A DNA stretch of 64,000 nt from Mycobacterium fragae. GTDB lineage: Bacteria; Actinomycetota; Actinomycetes; Mycobacteriales; Mycobacteriaceae. Location of the stretch: positions 62,001-126,000 of the forward strand of contig NZ_LQOW01000005.1 of NCBI RefSeq assembly GCF_002102185.1, in the 5' to 3' direction. Below are positions 52,008 to 61,268 of the stretch, in pieces. A model generated the notes under the pieces. That model did not search any database and was not told the DNA's origin. It worked only from the letters and a program-made list of their open reading frames with translations. The position numbers and the translations under genes were made by a program. How positions within the stretch are numbered: the first letter of the stretch is position 1; every line of letters begins with the position of its first letter.

Positions 52008-52445
52008 ATGACAGCGGTCGACGACATCACCACCCTTCGCCGGCGTCGTGAGGCGGTCGTCAATCAGCACGCCGAAGCGGAAAACCGCCATGACGTCAAG
52101 GCGACAATCGCAACCTTTCACCGTCCGCGTTACGAGGTGAACGGTGAACCCCTGGACGGCGAGGAGGCCGTTCGCGAGCTGCTCCAAGGCTTGATGGACG
52201 GCTTTCCCGATTTCCACATCGCCATGGGCAAGATGCGCCATGCCGACGACGCCGTCTTCGGCGAGGGGGTCATCACGGGAACCCATGACGGCGAATGGTC
52301 GGGTATCCCAGCTACCGGACGCCGCGTCGAGTTTCCGGTAGTTGGAATTTTCGAGTTCGACGGCGACCGATTGCTATGCGAGAAGGTCTATTTCGACACA
52401 GCCACCGTGCTGACTCAGATCGGCGTTCTTCCCGCCCCGAGCTAA
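52008..52445 (+). CDS. SnoaL-like / ester cyclase family protein
   Basis: A 145-residue NTF2-fold protein of SnoaL-like type: QHAEAENRHDVKATIATFH, LLQGLMDGFPDFHIAMG and VVGIFEFDGDRLLCEKVYFD. Such proteins act as isomerases, cyclases or hydrolases on hydrophobic substrates. It follows the SRPBCC gene by nine bases and converges on the esterase with a four-base overlap. Activity unknown. Confidence 0.82.
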   Translation: MTAVDDITTLRRRREAVVNQHAEAENRHDVKATIATFHRPRYEVNGEPLDGEEAVRELLQGLMDGFPDFHIAMGKMRHADDAVFGEGVITGTHDGEWSGIPATGRRVEFPVVGIFEFDGDRLLCEKVYFDTATVLTQIGVLPAPS

Positions 52446-53938
52446 AACAAACCCGCCCAGGCCGAGCGCCGCACCGCGTCCGGATCATCGAGGACGACGT
52501 CGGACCATGACCGGATGACGCGGGTGGCCCGTCGCCGAGTGTCGTAGGGAGGCCAGTCGTCGGACCAGCTATGGCCGTCGGACCAGCCTTTGGTGGCGAA
52601 ATCCAGCCATGTTCGCTGCATCCGGCGGCCTACGGCGGGCTGCAGCCAGCTGCCCAACGGATGCAGCCTGCGGCCCAGCTGCGAGGCGTAATTGTGCTGA
52701 ATTTGCACGATCTCACTGCCATGAACCGCACCCAGGCCCAGCGCCCTCAGGACCCACGGCGTGTGATCGAACCGGTAGACATAGGTCGGCGCATGCGCGC
52801 TATAGGCGTCGGCGAACGCCCAGACACCTGCGCCGAACATGGCGTCGCCGCCGAGGGCTATCCGCGCGCGTCGGCGTGGGTAGCCGGGGTAGGCGGCCAG
52901 GACGCGCTCCCGTGCCTGCGGGCCGAGGCGGGAAAGACAGCGGTTGATGTTGGCCGGTGTCGTCGGCAGCATCGGCGGCTTGGAACGCGCGAATATCGAC
53001 GCCTCGTGACGGTTGGCGCCGATGATCAGTGGCAGTCGCGTCACCGTGCCCGCGCGGGCCGCCTCGATCGGATGCCGCGGCAGCAGGTCGACCCCGTAGG
53101 TCAGCCCATGCGCGAGCGTCGGTGTGGTCGCCACGCTGGCCAGCTGCAGTTCTCCGGCGGCCCGGCGCAATTGGCGTTGCGGCAGTTCTTTTATCGCCTT
53201 CGGGCCCACGCCGAGCCGGTCCAGGAACTGCCGCGCCTGCTCGGCGCGCGTCGCCCGGTCGGCGATGAGCGGCAATGCCGGGCTCTGCACGATCGCGCGG
53301 GCGAACAGCCCGTCGGCGGCAGGACTGGCCAGCATCGCCAGTATCGAAGTGGCGCCTGCGGATTGACCGAATGCGGTAACGCGGTGGGGGTCACCGCCGA
53401 ACGCGGCGATGTTGTCGCGCACCCAGGCCAGCGCGGCGATTTGGTCGCGCAGGCACAGGTTGTCGTCGAAGCCCTCGCCGAGGTCGCCGAGTTCGAAGCC
53501 GCCGAATACCCCGACCCGATAGGACACGTTGACGACGACCACGTTGCCGTGGGCAGCCAGCCGCGACCCCTTGTACAGCTGCAATTGCCCCGCGCCGGTG
53601 AGGAATGCTCCGCCGGGGATCCAAACCATCACCGGCAGCGAGGCGGACGTCTCCGGTGACCACACCGTCAGCGTCAGGCAGGCCTCGTCGCGGATTTTCG
53701 GGTTATTGCGGTCGCCTGCGACCAGCGAGCGGCTCTGCAGCGGCAGCGGGCCGTGCTCGACGGCGTCGCGCACACCGGTCCATGCCGGCAGCGGCGCCGG
53801 CGCGGCGAATCGACGCTCGCCGACAGGTTGCTGCGCGTACGGCACGCCGCGCCACACCGCGACGCCGCCTTCGACGGTGCCCCGGAGATCACCGACCGCC
53901 GTGTGCGCGAGGGTCGGAACTTCGGCAACCGCGGGCAC
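52442..53938 (-). CDS. Type B carboxylesterase
   Basis: A 498-residue alpha/beta hydrolase of the carboxylesterase B (para-nitrobenzyl esterase) family. Visible are the oxyanion loop MVWIPGGAFLTG, the nucleophile motif FGQSAGATS, and the catalytic His in GAVHGSEIVQIQHN. No signal peptide, so probably cytoplasmic. GTG at 53936–53938. Substrate unknown. Confidence 0.9.
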   Translation of the reverse strand: MPAVAEVPTLAHTAVGDLRGTVEGGVAVWRGVPYAQQPVGERRFAAPAPLPAWTGVRDAVEHGPLPLQSRSLVAGDRNNPKIRDEACLTLTVWSPETSASLPVMVWIPGGAFLTGAGQLQLYKGSRLAAHGNVVVVNVSYRVGVFGGFELGDLGEGFDDNLCLRDQIAALAWVRDNIAAFGGDPHRVTAFGQSAGATSILAMLASPAADGLFARAIVQSPALPLIADRATRAEQARQFLDRLGVGPKAIKELPQRQLRRAAGELQLASVATTPTLAHGLTYGVDLLPRHPIEAARAGTVTRLPLIIGANRHEASIFARSKPPMLPTTPANINRCLSRLGPQARERVLAAYPGYPRRRARIALGGDAMFGAGVWAFADAYSAHAPTYVYRFDHTPWVLRALGLGAVHGSEIVQIQHNYASQLGRRLHPLGSWLQPAVGRRMQRTWLDFATKGWSDGHSWSDDWPPYDTRRRATRVIRSWSDVVLDDPDAVRRSAWAGLF

Positions 53939-54019
53939 GCCTGAATCGTAGTGTGCAAAGCTGATCCCGTCGGGCTAGAAGCTCTTGGGAGCCACGACAT
54001 CGACGCAACGGAGAGTGCG

Positions 54020-54901
54020 ATGACCTTCAACGAGGGTATGCAGATCGACACCAGCACGACGACGACTTCTGGTGGCGGCGGCGGGCGGATGATCGCGATC
54101 GGTGGCGGATTGGGCGGGTTGATATTCCTGGTCGTGGCCATGCTGCTCGGCGTCGATCCCGGCAAGGTGGTGACCCAGCAGCCCGCGAACACCCGCGAGG
54201 ACGTGGCGCCCGGCTTCGACCTCAACCAGTGCCGAACCGGAGCAGACGCGAACAAATACGTGCAGTGCCGCGTGGTGGCCACCGGCAACTCGGTCGACGC
54301 CGTCTGGAGCCAGCTGATGCGCGGATACACCCGCCCCCGGGTGCGGCTTTTCAGCGGACAGGTCGACACCGGCTGCGGCCCGGCAACCACCGAAGTGGGG
54401 CCGTTCTACTGCCCGGCGGATGAGACCGCCTACTTCGACACCGGCTTCTTCGACGTGCTGAAAGATCAATTCGGTTCCAGCGGTGGGCCATTGGCGCAGG
54501 AATATGTGGTCGCCCACGAGTTCGGCCATCACGTGCAGGACCTGGCTGGAACCCTCAGCCGCGCCCAGCACGGCGCGCAGGGCGCCGGCGGCAGCGGCGT
54601 GCGCACCGAGTTACAGGCCGACTGCTACGCCGGCGTGTGGGCGCACTACGCCTCGATCACCAAGCAGGAAAGCACCGGCGTGCCCTACCTGCAACCATTG
54701 AGCGACAAGGACATTGCCGACGCGCTGTCGGCGGCGGCGTCGGTGGGCGATGATCGGATCCAGAAGGCCGCCACCGGACGGACCAATCCCGAGTCGTGGA
54801 CCCATGGCTCGTCCGAGCAGCGGCAGCACTGGTTCACCGTCGGTTACCAGACCGGTGATCCCAACCAGTGCGACACCTTCCGCGAACCGAATCTCGGCTA
54901 G
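54020..54901 (+). CDS. YpfJ-type neutral zinc metallopeptidase (Rv2575-like)
   Basis: A 293-residue membrane-anchored protein: a Gly-rich N terminus, one transmembrane helix (GGLIFLVVAMLLGV) and a metallopeptidase domain with VVAHEFGHHVQDL (HExxH) and a third ligand likely Glu or Asp in ELQADCYAGVWAH. The active site would be extracytoplasmic. ATG at 54020 was chosen for its GGAGAG site. It converges on the radical SAM gene. Substrate unknown. Confidence 0.9.
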   Translation: MTFNEGMQIDTSTTTTSGGGGGRMIAIGGGLGGLIFLVVAMLLGVDPGKVVTQQPANTREDVAPGFDLNQCRTGADANKYVQCRVVATGNSVDAVWSQLMRGYTRPRVRLFSGQVDTGCGPATTEVGPFYCPADETAYFDTGFFDVLKDQFGSSGGPLAQEYVVAHEFGHHVQDLAGTLSRAQHGAQGAGGSGVRTELQADCYAGVWAHYASITKQESTGVPYLQPLSDKDIADALSAAASVGDDRIQKAATGRTNPESWTHGSSEQRQHWFTVGYQTGDPNQCDTFREPNLG

Positions 54902-54905
54902 CCGC

Positions 54906-55919
54906 TCAGAACAGCGTCGGCTGCAGGGCCTCGGCGATCTGATGCTTCGGGGCGCTATCGAATCGGCGCTGATCGCCGGCCAGCCCGTACTTGGCGATCA
55001 GCGGTGCGGCTCGCGCCCGTAGCTCGTCGCGATAGTGCGGCGGCAAATACGCTCCGCGCCGGTACAACTCGCGATACCGGCCGACCAGTTCGGAATGGGT
55101 GCGCGCCAGCCACGACATGAACCAGCCGCGCGTCGACCCACGCAAATGCAGCCCGAACACGGTCACACCCGTGGCCCCGGCTTCGGCGATCTGCCGTAGC
55201 AGGCTGTCGAGATGCTCGACGGAATCGGTCAGGTGTGGCAATACCGGCGCCACCATCACGTGGCAGTCCATGCCGGCGTCGCGGATCGCCGCGATCAGCC
55301 CGAGGCGTGCCTGCGGGCTGGGTGTGCCCGGTTCCACGTCCTTGTGCAGTTCGGGATCACCGACAGCGAGCGAGACCGCCAGGCTGACCGGAACCTGCGC
55401 CGCAGCGTCAGCGATCAGTGGCAGGTCGCGGCGCAGCAGCGTGCCCTTGGTCAAAATCGACAGTGGGGTGCCCGATTCCGCGAGCGCGCCGATGATGCCC
55501 GGCATCAACGCATAGCGGCCCTCGGCGCGTTGATAGGGATCGGTGTTGGTGCCCAGCGCGACCGTGTCGCGACGCCACGATTTGCGGTGCAGCTCCCGGC
55601 GCAGCACGTCGGCGACATTCGTCTTGACGATGATTTGGGTGTCGAAGTCGTTGCCGCAGTCCAAGTCCAGGTATTCGTGGGTGGGCCGGGCGAAGCAGTA
55701 GCGGCAGGCGTGCGAGCAACCGCGGTAACCGTTGACGGTGTACTGAAAAGGCAGGCCGGCAGCGGTGTTCGGAATCTTGTTCAGCGCGGATTTGCACAGC
55801 ACTTCGTGGAACGTGATGCCGTCGAATTGCGGCGTCCGCACACTGCGGACGAAACCGATGCGCTCCAGCCCGGGCAGCGCGCCGTCGTCGACGCGGATGC
55901 CCTGCTCGTCCCACCGCAT
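54906..55919 (-). CDS. Radical SAM protein with SOS box (Rv2578c-like)
   Basis: A 337-residue radical SAM enzyme with Cx3Cx2C motif CSHACRYC and the SPL/Rv2578c-type surrounding (NPYRGC-like NGYRGC, ARPTHEYLDL). Relatives are linked to DNA repair by induction only. A perfect SOS box lies five bases upstream, so LexA control is very likely. ATG at 55917–55919. Reaction unknown. Confidence 0.92.
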   Translation of the reverse strand: MRWDEQGIRVDDGALPGLERIGFVRSVRTPQFDGITFHEVLCKSALNKIPNTAAGLPFQYTVNGYRGCSHACRYCFARPTHEYLDLDCGNDFDTQIIVKTNVADVLRRELHRKSWRRDTVALGTNTDPYQRAEGRYALMPGIIGALAESGTPLSILTKGTLLRRDLPLIADAAAQVPVSLAVSLAVGDPELHKDVEPGTPSPQARLGLIAAIRDAGMDCHVMVAPVLPHLTDSVEHLDSLLRQIAEAGATGVTVFGLHLRGSTRGWFMSWLARTHSELVGRYRELYRRGAYLPPHYRDELRARAAPLIAKYGLAGDQRRFDSAPKHQIAEALQPTLF

Positions 55920-55923
55920 ACTC

Positions 55924-55945
55924 TATTCGAACTCTTGTTCGAATA
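55924..55945 (-). promoter_or_regulatory. SOS box (LexA operator)
   Basis: TATTCGAAC-TCTT-GTTCGAATA is a perfect palindrome with 9-base arms, containing the mycobacterial SOS consensus TCGAAC-N4-GTTCGA exactly. It ends five bases before the radical SAM gene start. Rv2578c is, from memory, also reported as LexA-controlled in M. tuberculosis. Confidence 0.93.
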
Positions 55946-55949
55946 TATG

Positions 55950-56831
55950 TCAAGCCTCGGCGAGCAACTCCCGCAACCTGGCCCGGCCGTCGTCATCGAG
56001 CGGCAGCAACGGCCGGCGCGGATCCCCGACGCCGGCGCCGAGAAGATCCAGCCCGGCCTTCACCGTCGTGGGCAGGCCGCCCGCGACGATGAACTCCAGC
56101 AGTGGCTTGAGGTCGTCATAGATCTTCTGCGCTTTGTCCAAATCGCCTGCGCGGGCAGCGTCGTAGAGGTCGATGCAGGGCTGTGGACGCAAACATGGTG
56201 CGGCAGTACACCATCCGGCCGCCCCGGTCCGTAGCGCATCGAGCACCAGCGGGTTGCTGCCGTTGTAGAACGGCAGCCGACCATCGCTGAGTTCGGCGAT
56301 CCGCTGCATCCGCGACAAGTCCCCGGTTGACTCCTTGACCATGGTCAGGTTGTCGATGGTCTCGAACATCCGCACCAGCAGCTCCGGGCTCATGTCGATG
56401 CCACTGGTGGCCGGGTTGTTGTACGCCATGATCGGAATCTCGATGGCCTCGCCGATGCTGGCGTAGTGCTGCACGATTTCTCGTTCGGACAACTTCCAGT
56501 AGGACACCGGCAGAATCATCACCGCGTCGGCGCCGGCCTTCTCGGCATACTGCGCGCGCCGAATTGTGTTGGCAGTGGTGAGATCCGAGACACCAACCAC
56601 GACAGGCACCCGTCCGTCGACCGCGGAAATCGTGGTGTCGACGACGGTGTCGAACTCGGACTCATCGAGGTACGCCAGCTCCCCGGTGCTGCCCAGCGGT
56701 GCGATCGCGTGGACTCCCGCGCCCACCAGCCGATCGACGAGCGCGGCCAACGCGGCGGTGTCGATCGGGTCGGCGGAATCGGTGGCGAACGGTGTCACCG
56801 GGTACGCGATGATGCCGTGAATCTCGGGCAC
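55950..56831 (-). CDS. DapA-family aldolase (dihydrodipicolinate-synthase-like)
   Basis: A 293-residue TIM-barrel class I aldolase. Signatures are the GSTGELAYLDESEF loop, YNNPATSG, and the Schiff-base Lys in MVKESTGD. It is unlikely to be the lysine-pathway DapA; the neighbouring class II aldolase and XRE-cupin regulator point to a catabolic role on a keto acid. GTG at 56829–56831. Confidence 0.88.
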   Translation of the reverse strand: MPEIHGIIAYPVTPFATDSADPIDTAALAALVDRLVGAGVHAIAPLGSTGELAYLDESEFDTVVDTTISAVDGRVPVVVGVSDLTTANTIRRAQYAEKAGADAVMILPVSYWKLSEREIVQHYASIGEAIEIPIMAYNNPATSGIDMSPELLVRMFETIDNLTMVKESTGDLSRMQRIAELSDGRLPFYNGSNPLVLDALRTGAAGWCTAAPCLRPQPCIDLYDAARAGDLDKAQKIYDDLKPLLEFIVAGGLPTTVKAGLDLLGAGVGDPRRPLLPLDDDGRARLRELLAEA

Positions 56832-56841
56832 TGTGGGCTCC

Positions 56842-57627
56842 TCAGCTGGTCAAAACGTCGGGATCATTCTTCAGGGCGCGGCGCGCGTAGTAGGCGAAGT
56901 TCGCGCGGCTTCGTTGCGGCCTCAGCGTCCAGTCATGGGCCTCGCGGGCCAGTCGCTCCGGCAGTTCCTTGATGGTCCCGGCAGCCATCGCGGCCAGTTG
57001 CAGTTTGGCCGCGCGCTCGATCAGCACCGCCAGCGAGCAGGCTTCCTCGACGCTGGCCCCCGCCACCACCTGGCCGTGATGGGCCAGCAAGACCGCCTTC
57101 TTGTCGCCGAGGGCCGCGCTGATGATCTCGCCCTCCTCGTTGCCGACGGGAACGCCCGGCCACTCGGGCAGGAACGCGCAGTCATCGTAGAGCGGCGTGG
57201 TGTCCATCTGCGACACCACCAGCGGAACCTCCAACATCGACAACGCCGCGGCGTGGAACGCATGCGTGTGCACGATGCACTGCACATCGGGCCGGGCGCG
57301 ATAGATCCAGCTGTGAAAGCGGTTGGCGGGATTTGCCATTCCGTCGCCGTCGAGCACGTGGAGATCCTCGTCGACGGTGAGCAGATTGCCCTCGGTGATC
57401 TCGTCGAATCCCAGGCCCAGCCGCTGGGTGTAGTACGTGCCGGGCTTCTCGGCCCGGGCGGTGATCTGCCCCGCCAGACCCGAATCGTGCCCGGCGTCGA
57501 ACAGCACGCGACAGGTCAGCGCCACCTTCTGGCGTGTGGTCAGCTTCGACTCGCCGACGTTTGCGGCCAGACTCTCCTGCGCACGCCGCATCAAGTCGGC
57601 CTTCGAGTCAGTGAATGTGGTTGCCAT
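56842..57627 (-). CDS. Class II aldolase/adducin-family protein
   Basis: A 261-residue protein of the FucA/araD family. Zinc ligands are seen in VHTHAFH and LLAHHG; the DGDGMANPANRFHSW segment is typical. These enzymes split or epimerise sugars or hydroxy-acids. It is ten bases upstream of the DapA-like gene, giving a two-gene operon divergent from the XRE regulator. Confidence 0.88.
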   Translation of the reverse strand: MATTFTDSKADLMRRAQESLAANVGESKLTTRQKVALTCRVLFDAGHDSGLAGQITARAEKPGTYYTQRLGLGFDEITEGNLLTVDEDLHVLDGDGMANPANRFHSWIYRARPDVQCIVHTHAFHAAALSMLEVPLVVSQMDTTPLYDDCAFLPEWPGVPVGNEEGEIISAALGDKKAVLLAHHGQVVAGASVEEACSLAVLIERAAKLQLAAMAAGTIKELPERLAREAHDWTLRPQRSRANFAYYARRALKNDPDVLTS

Positions 57628-57653
57628 GAGTGGCTCCCTGGATCGCCGGGTTT

Positions 57654-57689
57654 ATGACACTATGGCCACCATAGGAAACCTTGTGTCAT
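57654..57689. promoter_or_regulatory. Nested operators between the aldolase operon and the XRE gene
   Basis: An outer inverted repeat ATGACAC (57654–57660) and GTGTCAT (57683–57689) encloses a perfect inner one, CTATGG-CCA-CCATAG (57660–57674). The region lies just before the XRE start and 27 bases from the aldolase start, ideal for shared repression. Confidence 0.65.
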
Positions 57690-57690
57690 C

Positions 57691-58254
57691 ATGCAAACCA
57701 TGACAGCACTGTTGCGTGCGGTCCGCCGGCAGCGCGGCCTCACCCTGGAGAGCCTCGCCGAGCGAACCGGATTGACCAAGAGCTACCTGTCGAAGATTGA
57801 GCGCCGCCAGAGCACACCGTCGATTGCGGTGGCCCTCAAGGTGGCCAGTGCCCTCGACGTCGACGTCGCGCAGCTTTTCTCCGAGCAGGCCGCCGACGAG
57901 AACATCACCGTCGACCGCGCCGGCGACCGTCGCGGCGCCAAGGGTCAGCGGTACGTGGCGTTGGCGTCGACCGTTCTGGGGAAGTCGATGTCACCCTTCG
58001 TTGTTCGGCCCAAACGAAGAACAGCAGACGATCTGCATCCGGTGCATCCTGGCCAGGAATTCGTGTTCGTGCACGCCGGATGCGTCGAACTGGATTACGG
58101 CGACCGGACCCTCACCCTCGGGGCGGGCGACAGCGCCTACTTCGACGCATCGGTCAGCCACAAATTCCGTGCGGTCGGCGCCGAAGCCCCCGAAGTCATC
58201 GTCGTCGCGCAGAACGATCCCGACGTAGGCAGGCACGTCGGCCGTCAGGTATGA
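57691..58254 (+). CDS. XRE-cupin transcriptional regulator
   Basis: A 187-residue protein with an N-terminal XRE helix-turn-helix (LAERTGLTKSYLSKIERRQSTPSI) and a C-terminal cupin ligand domain (HPGQEFVFVHAGCVELDYGD). It is divergent from the aldolase pair and separated from it by nested palindromes, so it probably regulates both. ATG at 57691 or 57700 could start. Ligand unknown. Confidence 0.9.
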   Translation: MQTMTALLRAVRRQRGLTLESLAERTGLTKSYLSKIERRQSTPSIAVALKVASALDVDVAQLFSEQAADENITVDRAGDRRGAKGQRYVALASTVLGKSMSPFVVRPKRRTADDLHPVHPGQEFVFVHAGCVELDYGDRTLTLGAGDSAYFDASVSHKFRAVGAEAPEVIVVAQNDPDVGRHVGRQV

Positions 58255-58261
58255 AACAAGG

Positions 58262-59857
58262 ATGGACGACGAGCCGGAACCGGTAAACGGCGACGGCAAG
58301 CCTGCCCCGTCGGGCATCAGCCGCCGGCGGCTGCTCACGACGGGCGCGGCGGCGGCCGTCGTCGGTGCCGGCATCGGCGCGGGCGGGATTGCGCTGCTGC
58401 GGTCATCGCATCACGGCCCGACGCTGTGGACGCAGTCCGATCGAAGCGGCGTACAACCTGTCGGCGGTCTGCATCTACAGTTCGGCCGAGACGCCTCGCG
58501 CGAAGTCGTGGTGTCGTGGCATACCACCGATCGTGTGCGCAACCCACGCGTCATGGTGGGCACGTCGACCTCCGGATTCGGCCGCGTCGTGCAGGCCGAG
58601 ACCCGAACCTACCGGGATGCGAAGTCCAAGACCGAGGTTCGCGCCAACCATGCCCGCCTCGACGGCCTGAGGCCGAACACCGATTACGTGTATGCGGCGG
58701 TACATGACGGTGCCGACCCGGAGCTGGGAACGGTCCGCACCGCGCCACTCGGGCGGAACCCATTGCGCTTCACCAGCTTCGGAGATCAGGCTACCTCAAC
58801 GCTCGGCAGGCTGAAAGACAGTACCTACGTCAGCGACAATCTCGGTTCGCCTGCCGCCGGGGACACCACGACCGCGATCGAACGCATCGCTCCATTGTTC
58901 AACCTCGTGAACGGCGACCTGTGCTACGCCAACCTCGCACACGACCGCATTCGCACCTGGGCGGACTGGTTCGAGGGCAACAGCCGCTCGGCACGCTATC
59001 GGCCCTGGATGCCGGCGGTCGGCAACCATGAGAACGAATTGGGCAACGGGCCAGTCGGTTTCGCCGCATACCAGACATTCTTCGCGCTGCCCTCGTCGGG
59101 ATCCGACGCCGAGCTTCGCGGGTTGTGGTATTCGTTCACCGCAGGCTCGGTGCGGGTGATCAGCCTCAGCAACGACGACGTCTGCTTGCAGGACGGCGGC
59201 AACTTCTACGTGCACGGCTACTCCGGTGGCGCGCAAAGACGTTGGCTGGAGACCGAACTCGCCGATGCTCGCGCCGACCCCGACGTGGACTGGGTAGTGG
59301 TGTGCATGCACCAAACGGCCGTGTCGACCGGGGCGTCCACCAACGGCGCCGACCTGGGCATCCGCCGGGAATGGCTGCCGCTGTTCGACCATTACGGGGT
59401 CGACCTTGTCGTCTGCGGTCACGAACACCACTACGAACGCTCGCATCCGGTGCGCGGAACCCTGGATACCGAGGGCAAGATGCCGATAGCGGTCGACACC
59501 CACGGCGGCGTGATCGACACCACCAAGGGAACCGTGCACGTCGTCATCGGCGGTGGCGGCACGTCGGCACCGTCGAACACGATGTTCTTCCCGCAGCCCA
59601 AGTGCCGGGTGTTGACCGGTGTCGGCGACTTCGATCCGGCGCGCGGACACAAGGCGCCGATCTATCTGGTCGAGGACGCACCCTGGTCGGCGTTCCGCGA
59701 CCGCGACAACCCGTACGGGTTCGTGGCATTCGATGTCGATCCGGGCTCACCCGGCGGCAACACGTCGATCAAGGCCACTCACTACGCCGTCACCGGCGCG
59801 TTCGGCGCGACGAAAGTCGTCGAAGAGTTCACTCTTACCAGGCCGCGCGGCGGCTGA
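58262..59857 (+). CDS. Secreted purple acid phosphatase-like metallophosphoesterase (Rv2577-like)
   Basis: A 531-residue protein with a twin-arginine signal (SRRRLLTTG then a hydrophobic stretch), an N-terminal Fn3-like domain and a metallophosphoesterase domain with FTSFGDQ, VNGDLCYAN, GNHE, VCMHQ and CGHEHHYER, the purple-acid-phosphatase pattern. It should be exported folded, through Tat, to act on phosphate esters. It matches Rv2577. ATG follows AAGG seven bases after the XRE stop. Confidence 0.92.
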   Translation: MDDEPEPVNGDGKPAPSGISRRRLLTTGAAAAVVGAGIGAGGIALLRSSHHGPTLWTQSDRSGVQPVGGLHLQFGRDASREVVVSWHTTDRVRNPRVMVGTSTSGFGRVVQAETRTYRDAKSKTEVRANHARLDGLRPNTDYVYAAVHDGADPELGTVRTAPLGRNPLRFTSFGDQATSTLGRLKDSTYVSDNLGSPAAGDTTTAIERIAPLFNLVNGDLCYANLAHDRIRTWADWFEGNSRSARYRPWMPAVGNHENELGNGPVGFAAYQTFFALPSSGSDAELRGLWYSFTAGSVRVISLSNDDVCLQDGGNFYVHGYSGGAQRRWLETELADARADPDVDWVVVCMHQTAVSTGASTNGADLGIRREWLPLFDHYGVDLVVCGHEHHYERSHPVRGTLDTEGKMPIAVDTHGGVIDTTKGTVHVVIGGGGTSAPSNTMFFPQPKCRVLTGVGDFDPARGHKAPIYLVEDAPWSAFRDRDNPYGFVAFDVDPGSPGGNTSIKATHYAVTGAFGATKVVEEFTLTRPRGG

Positions 59858-59937
59858 CGCCCCGGCCCCAGGTCCGGCCCGCCCGGTGGTAATGTCATTT
59901 CCGTTTCAGAACAATGACACTCTCGGGGAGCCGTCGC

Positions 59938-61167
59938 ATGCCCACGGAATCGGTCGCGGAGTTCGCCGAGCGGGCCCGCGCCTGGCTGGCCGCAACCATG
60001 CCGCGCACCGACCCGCGCAATCCGTCGTTCGCCGATCGTGGCGACGAGGCGTCCTGGCAACGCGCCCGCGAACTGCAACGACTGCTCTACGACGGCGGAT
60101 TCGCGGGTATCTGCTTCCCAACCGAGTACGGCGGGCTCGGCCTGGACATGGAGTATCAAAAGGCGTTCGACGCCGAAAGCGTCGGCTATGAGATGCCGCT
60201 GATCTTGAACACCCCGACGTTCACGATCTGCTGTGCGACCATCCTCGATACCGGCACCGAAGACCAGAAGCGGCAACACGTTTCGGCGGCGCTGCGCGGC
60301 GACGAGGTGCTCGTCCAACTGCTCTCCGAGCCCAGTGGCGGATCGGACCTGGCAGGCGTGATGACGCGTGCCGACCGGCATGGCGACCGCTGGGTGGTCA
60401 ACGGCGCCAAGACGTGGAGCACCGGCGCCTTCGCCGCCGACTACGGCCTGCTGCTGGCCCGCACCAATTGGGATGTGCCCAAGCACGACGGCCTGACCAT
60501 GTTTCTTGTGCGCATCGACAGCCCGGGGCTCACGTTGCGCCGGATCACGCAGGTTCACGGCTCAACCGAGTTCTGCGAGGAGTTCTTCGACGACCTCGAG
60601 CTCGGCGACGACGCGGTGGTCGGCGAGGTCGACAAGGGCTGGGAGGTGGCGTCGCGCCTGCTGTACCACGAGCGGCGCGCGGTCGGCGGTGGCTCGGAAT
60701 TCGCCAGCGGAAGCGGCAGCGAAAACGCGCAGGAGCAGCCGCCGGACTACACCGCACTGATCCCGGCGACCGGGCAGGCCGGCAACGACAGGGTCCGCGA
60801 AGCGGCGGGGCGGGCGCTGGTGCACCGCGCCGTCCGCGACCACCTGGTCGATTACGTCTACCGCGGCGTGCTCGACGGCTCACTGCCGCCCGCCGCCGGC
60901 TCGCTCATCCGCCTCTACCACGCCGAGTCCATCGAGCTCGAAGTCGACACCGCCCTGGCGATCGGCGGCAGCGCCGGTGTCGTCGACGGGCCCACCGGGG
61001 TATTGGCCGTCGGCCAACGCTATCTGTCCCGGCAGACCGCGGCGCTCGGCGGCGGCAGCACCGAAATGGCGCGCAACGTCATCGGCGAACGGGTATTGGG
61101 CTTTCCGCGCGAATACGCCGCCGACCGCGGCGTCCCGTTCAACCAGGTGAAGCACAGCCGAGCCTGA
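59938..61167 (+). CDS. Acyl-CoA dehydrogenase
   Basis: A 409-residue FAD-dependent dehydrogenase. Motifs are FPTEYGGLGLDMEYQ, LLSEPSGGSDLAGV and VNGAKTWSTGAF, with the C-terminal helical domain ending LGGGSTEMARNVIGERVLG. The substrate acyl chain cannot be told. ATG at 59938 is chosen for the GGGGAG site; an ATG at 59914 is alternative. It follows the phosphatase by 80 bases and converges on hisS across a palindromic repeat. Confidence 0.92.
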   Translation: MPTESVAEFAERARAWLAATMPRTDPRNPSFADRGDEASWQRARELQRLLYDGGFAGICFPTEYGGLGLDMEYQKAFDAESVGYEMPLILNTPTFTICCATILDTGTEDQKRQHVSAALRGDEVLVQLLSEPSGGSDLAGVMTRADRHGDRWVVNGAKTWSTGAFAADYGLLLARTNWDVPKHDGLTMFLVRIDSPGLTLRRITQVHGSTEFCEEFFDDLELGDDAVVGEVDKGWEVASRLLYHERRAVGGGSEFASGSGSENAQEQPPDYTALIPATGQAGNDRVREAAGRALVHRAVRDHLVDYVYRGVLDGSLPPAAGSLIRLYHAESIELEVDTALAIGGSAGVVDGPTGVLAVGQRYLSRQTAALGGGSTEMARNVIGERVLGFPREYAADRGVPFNQVKHSRA

Positions 61168-61203
61168 CCGGGGCCCCCGGCCGAGCCTGCACCCTTGGCG
61201 CCG

Positions 61204-61255
61204 AGTGTGAATGTGGGGCGGCAATTTCGCGATTTTCCCGCCCTAGTCTCACACT
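61204..61255. repeat. Intergenic palindromic repeat, copy B
   Basis: AGTGTGA (61204–61210) and TCACACT (61249–61255) are the outer arms, with GGGCGG and CCGCCC inside (imperfect between). The central CGCGATTTT and CGCCCT blocks are shared with copy A at 16626–16671. Located between convergent genes, so it could also act as a terminator. Confidence 0.65.
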
Positions 61256-61268
61256 GAAAGCCATCAGT

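Noticed and set aside
55950..56831. DapA of lysine biosynthesis
   Set aside because: Neighbours are a class II aldolase and an XRE-cupin regulator, with no lysine genes; a catabolic paralogue is more likely.
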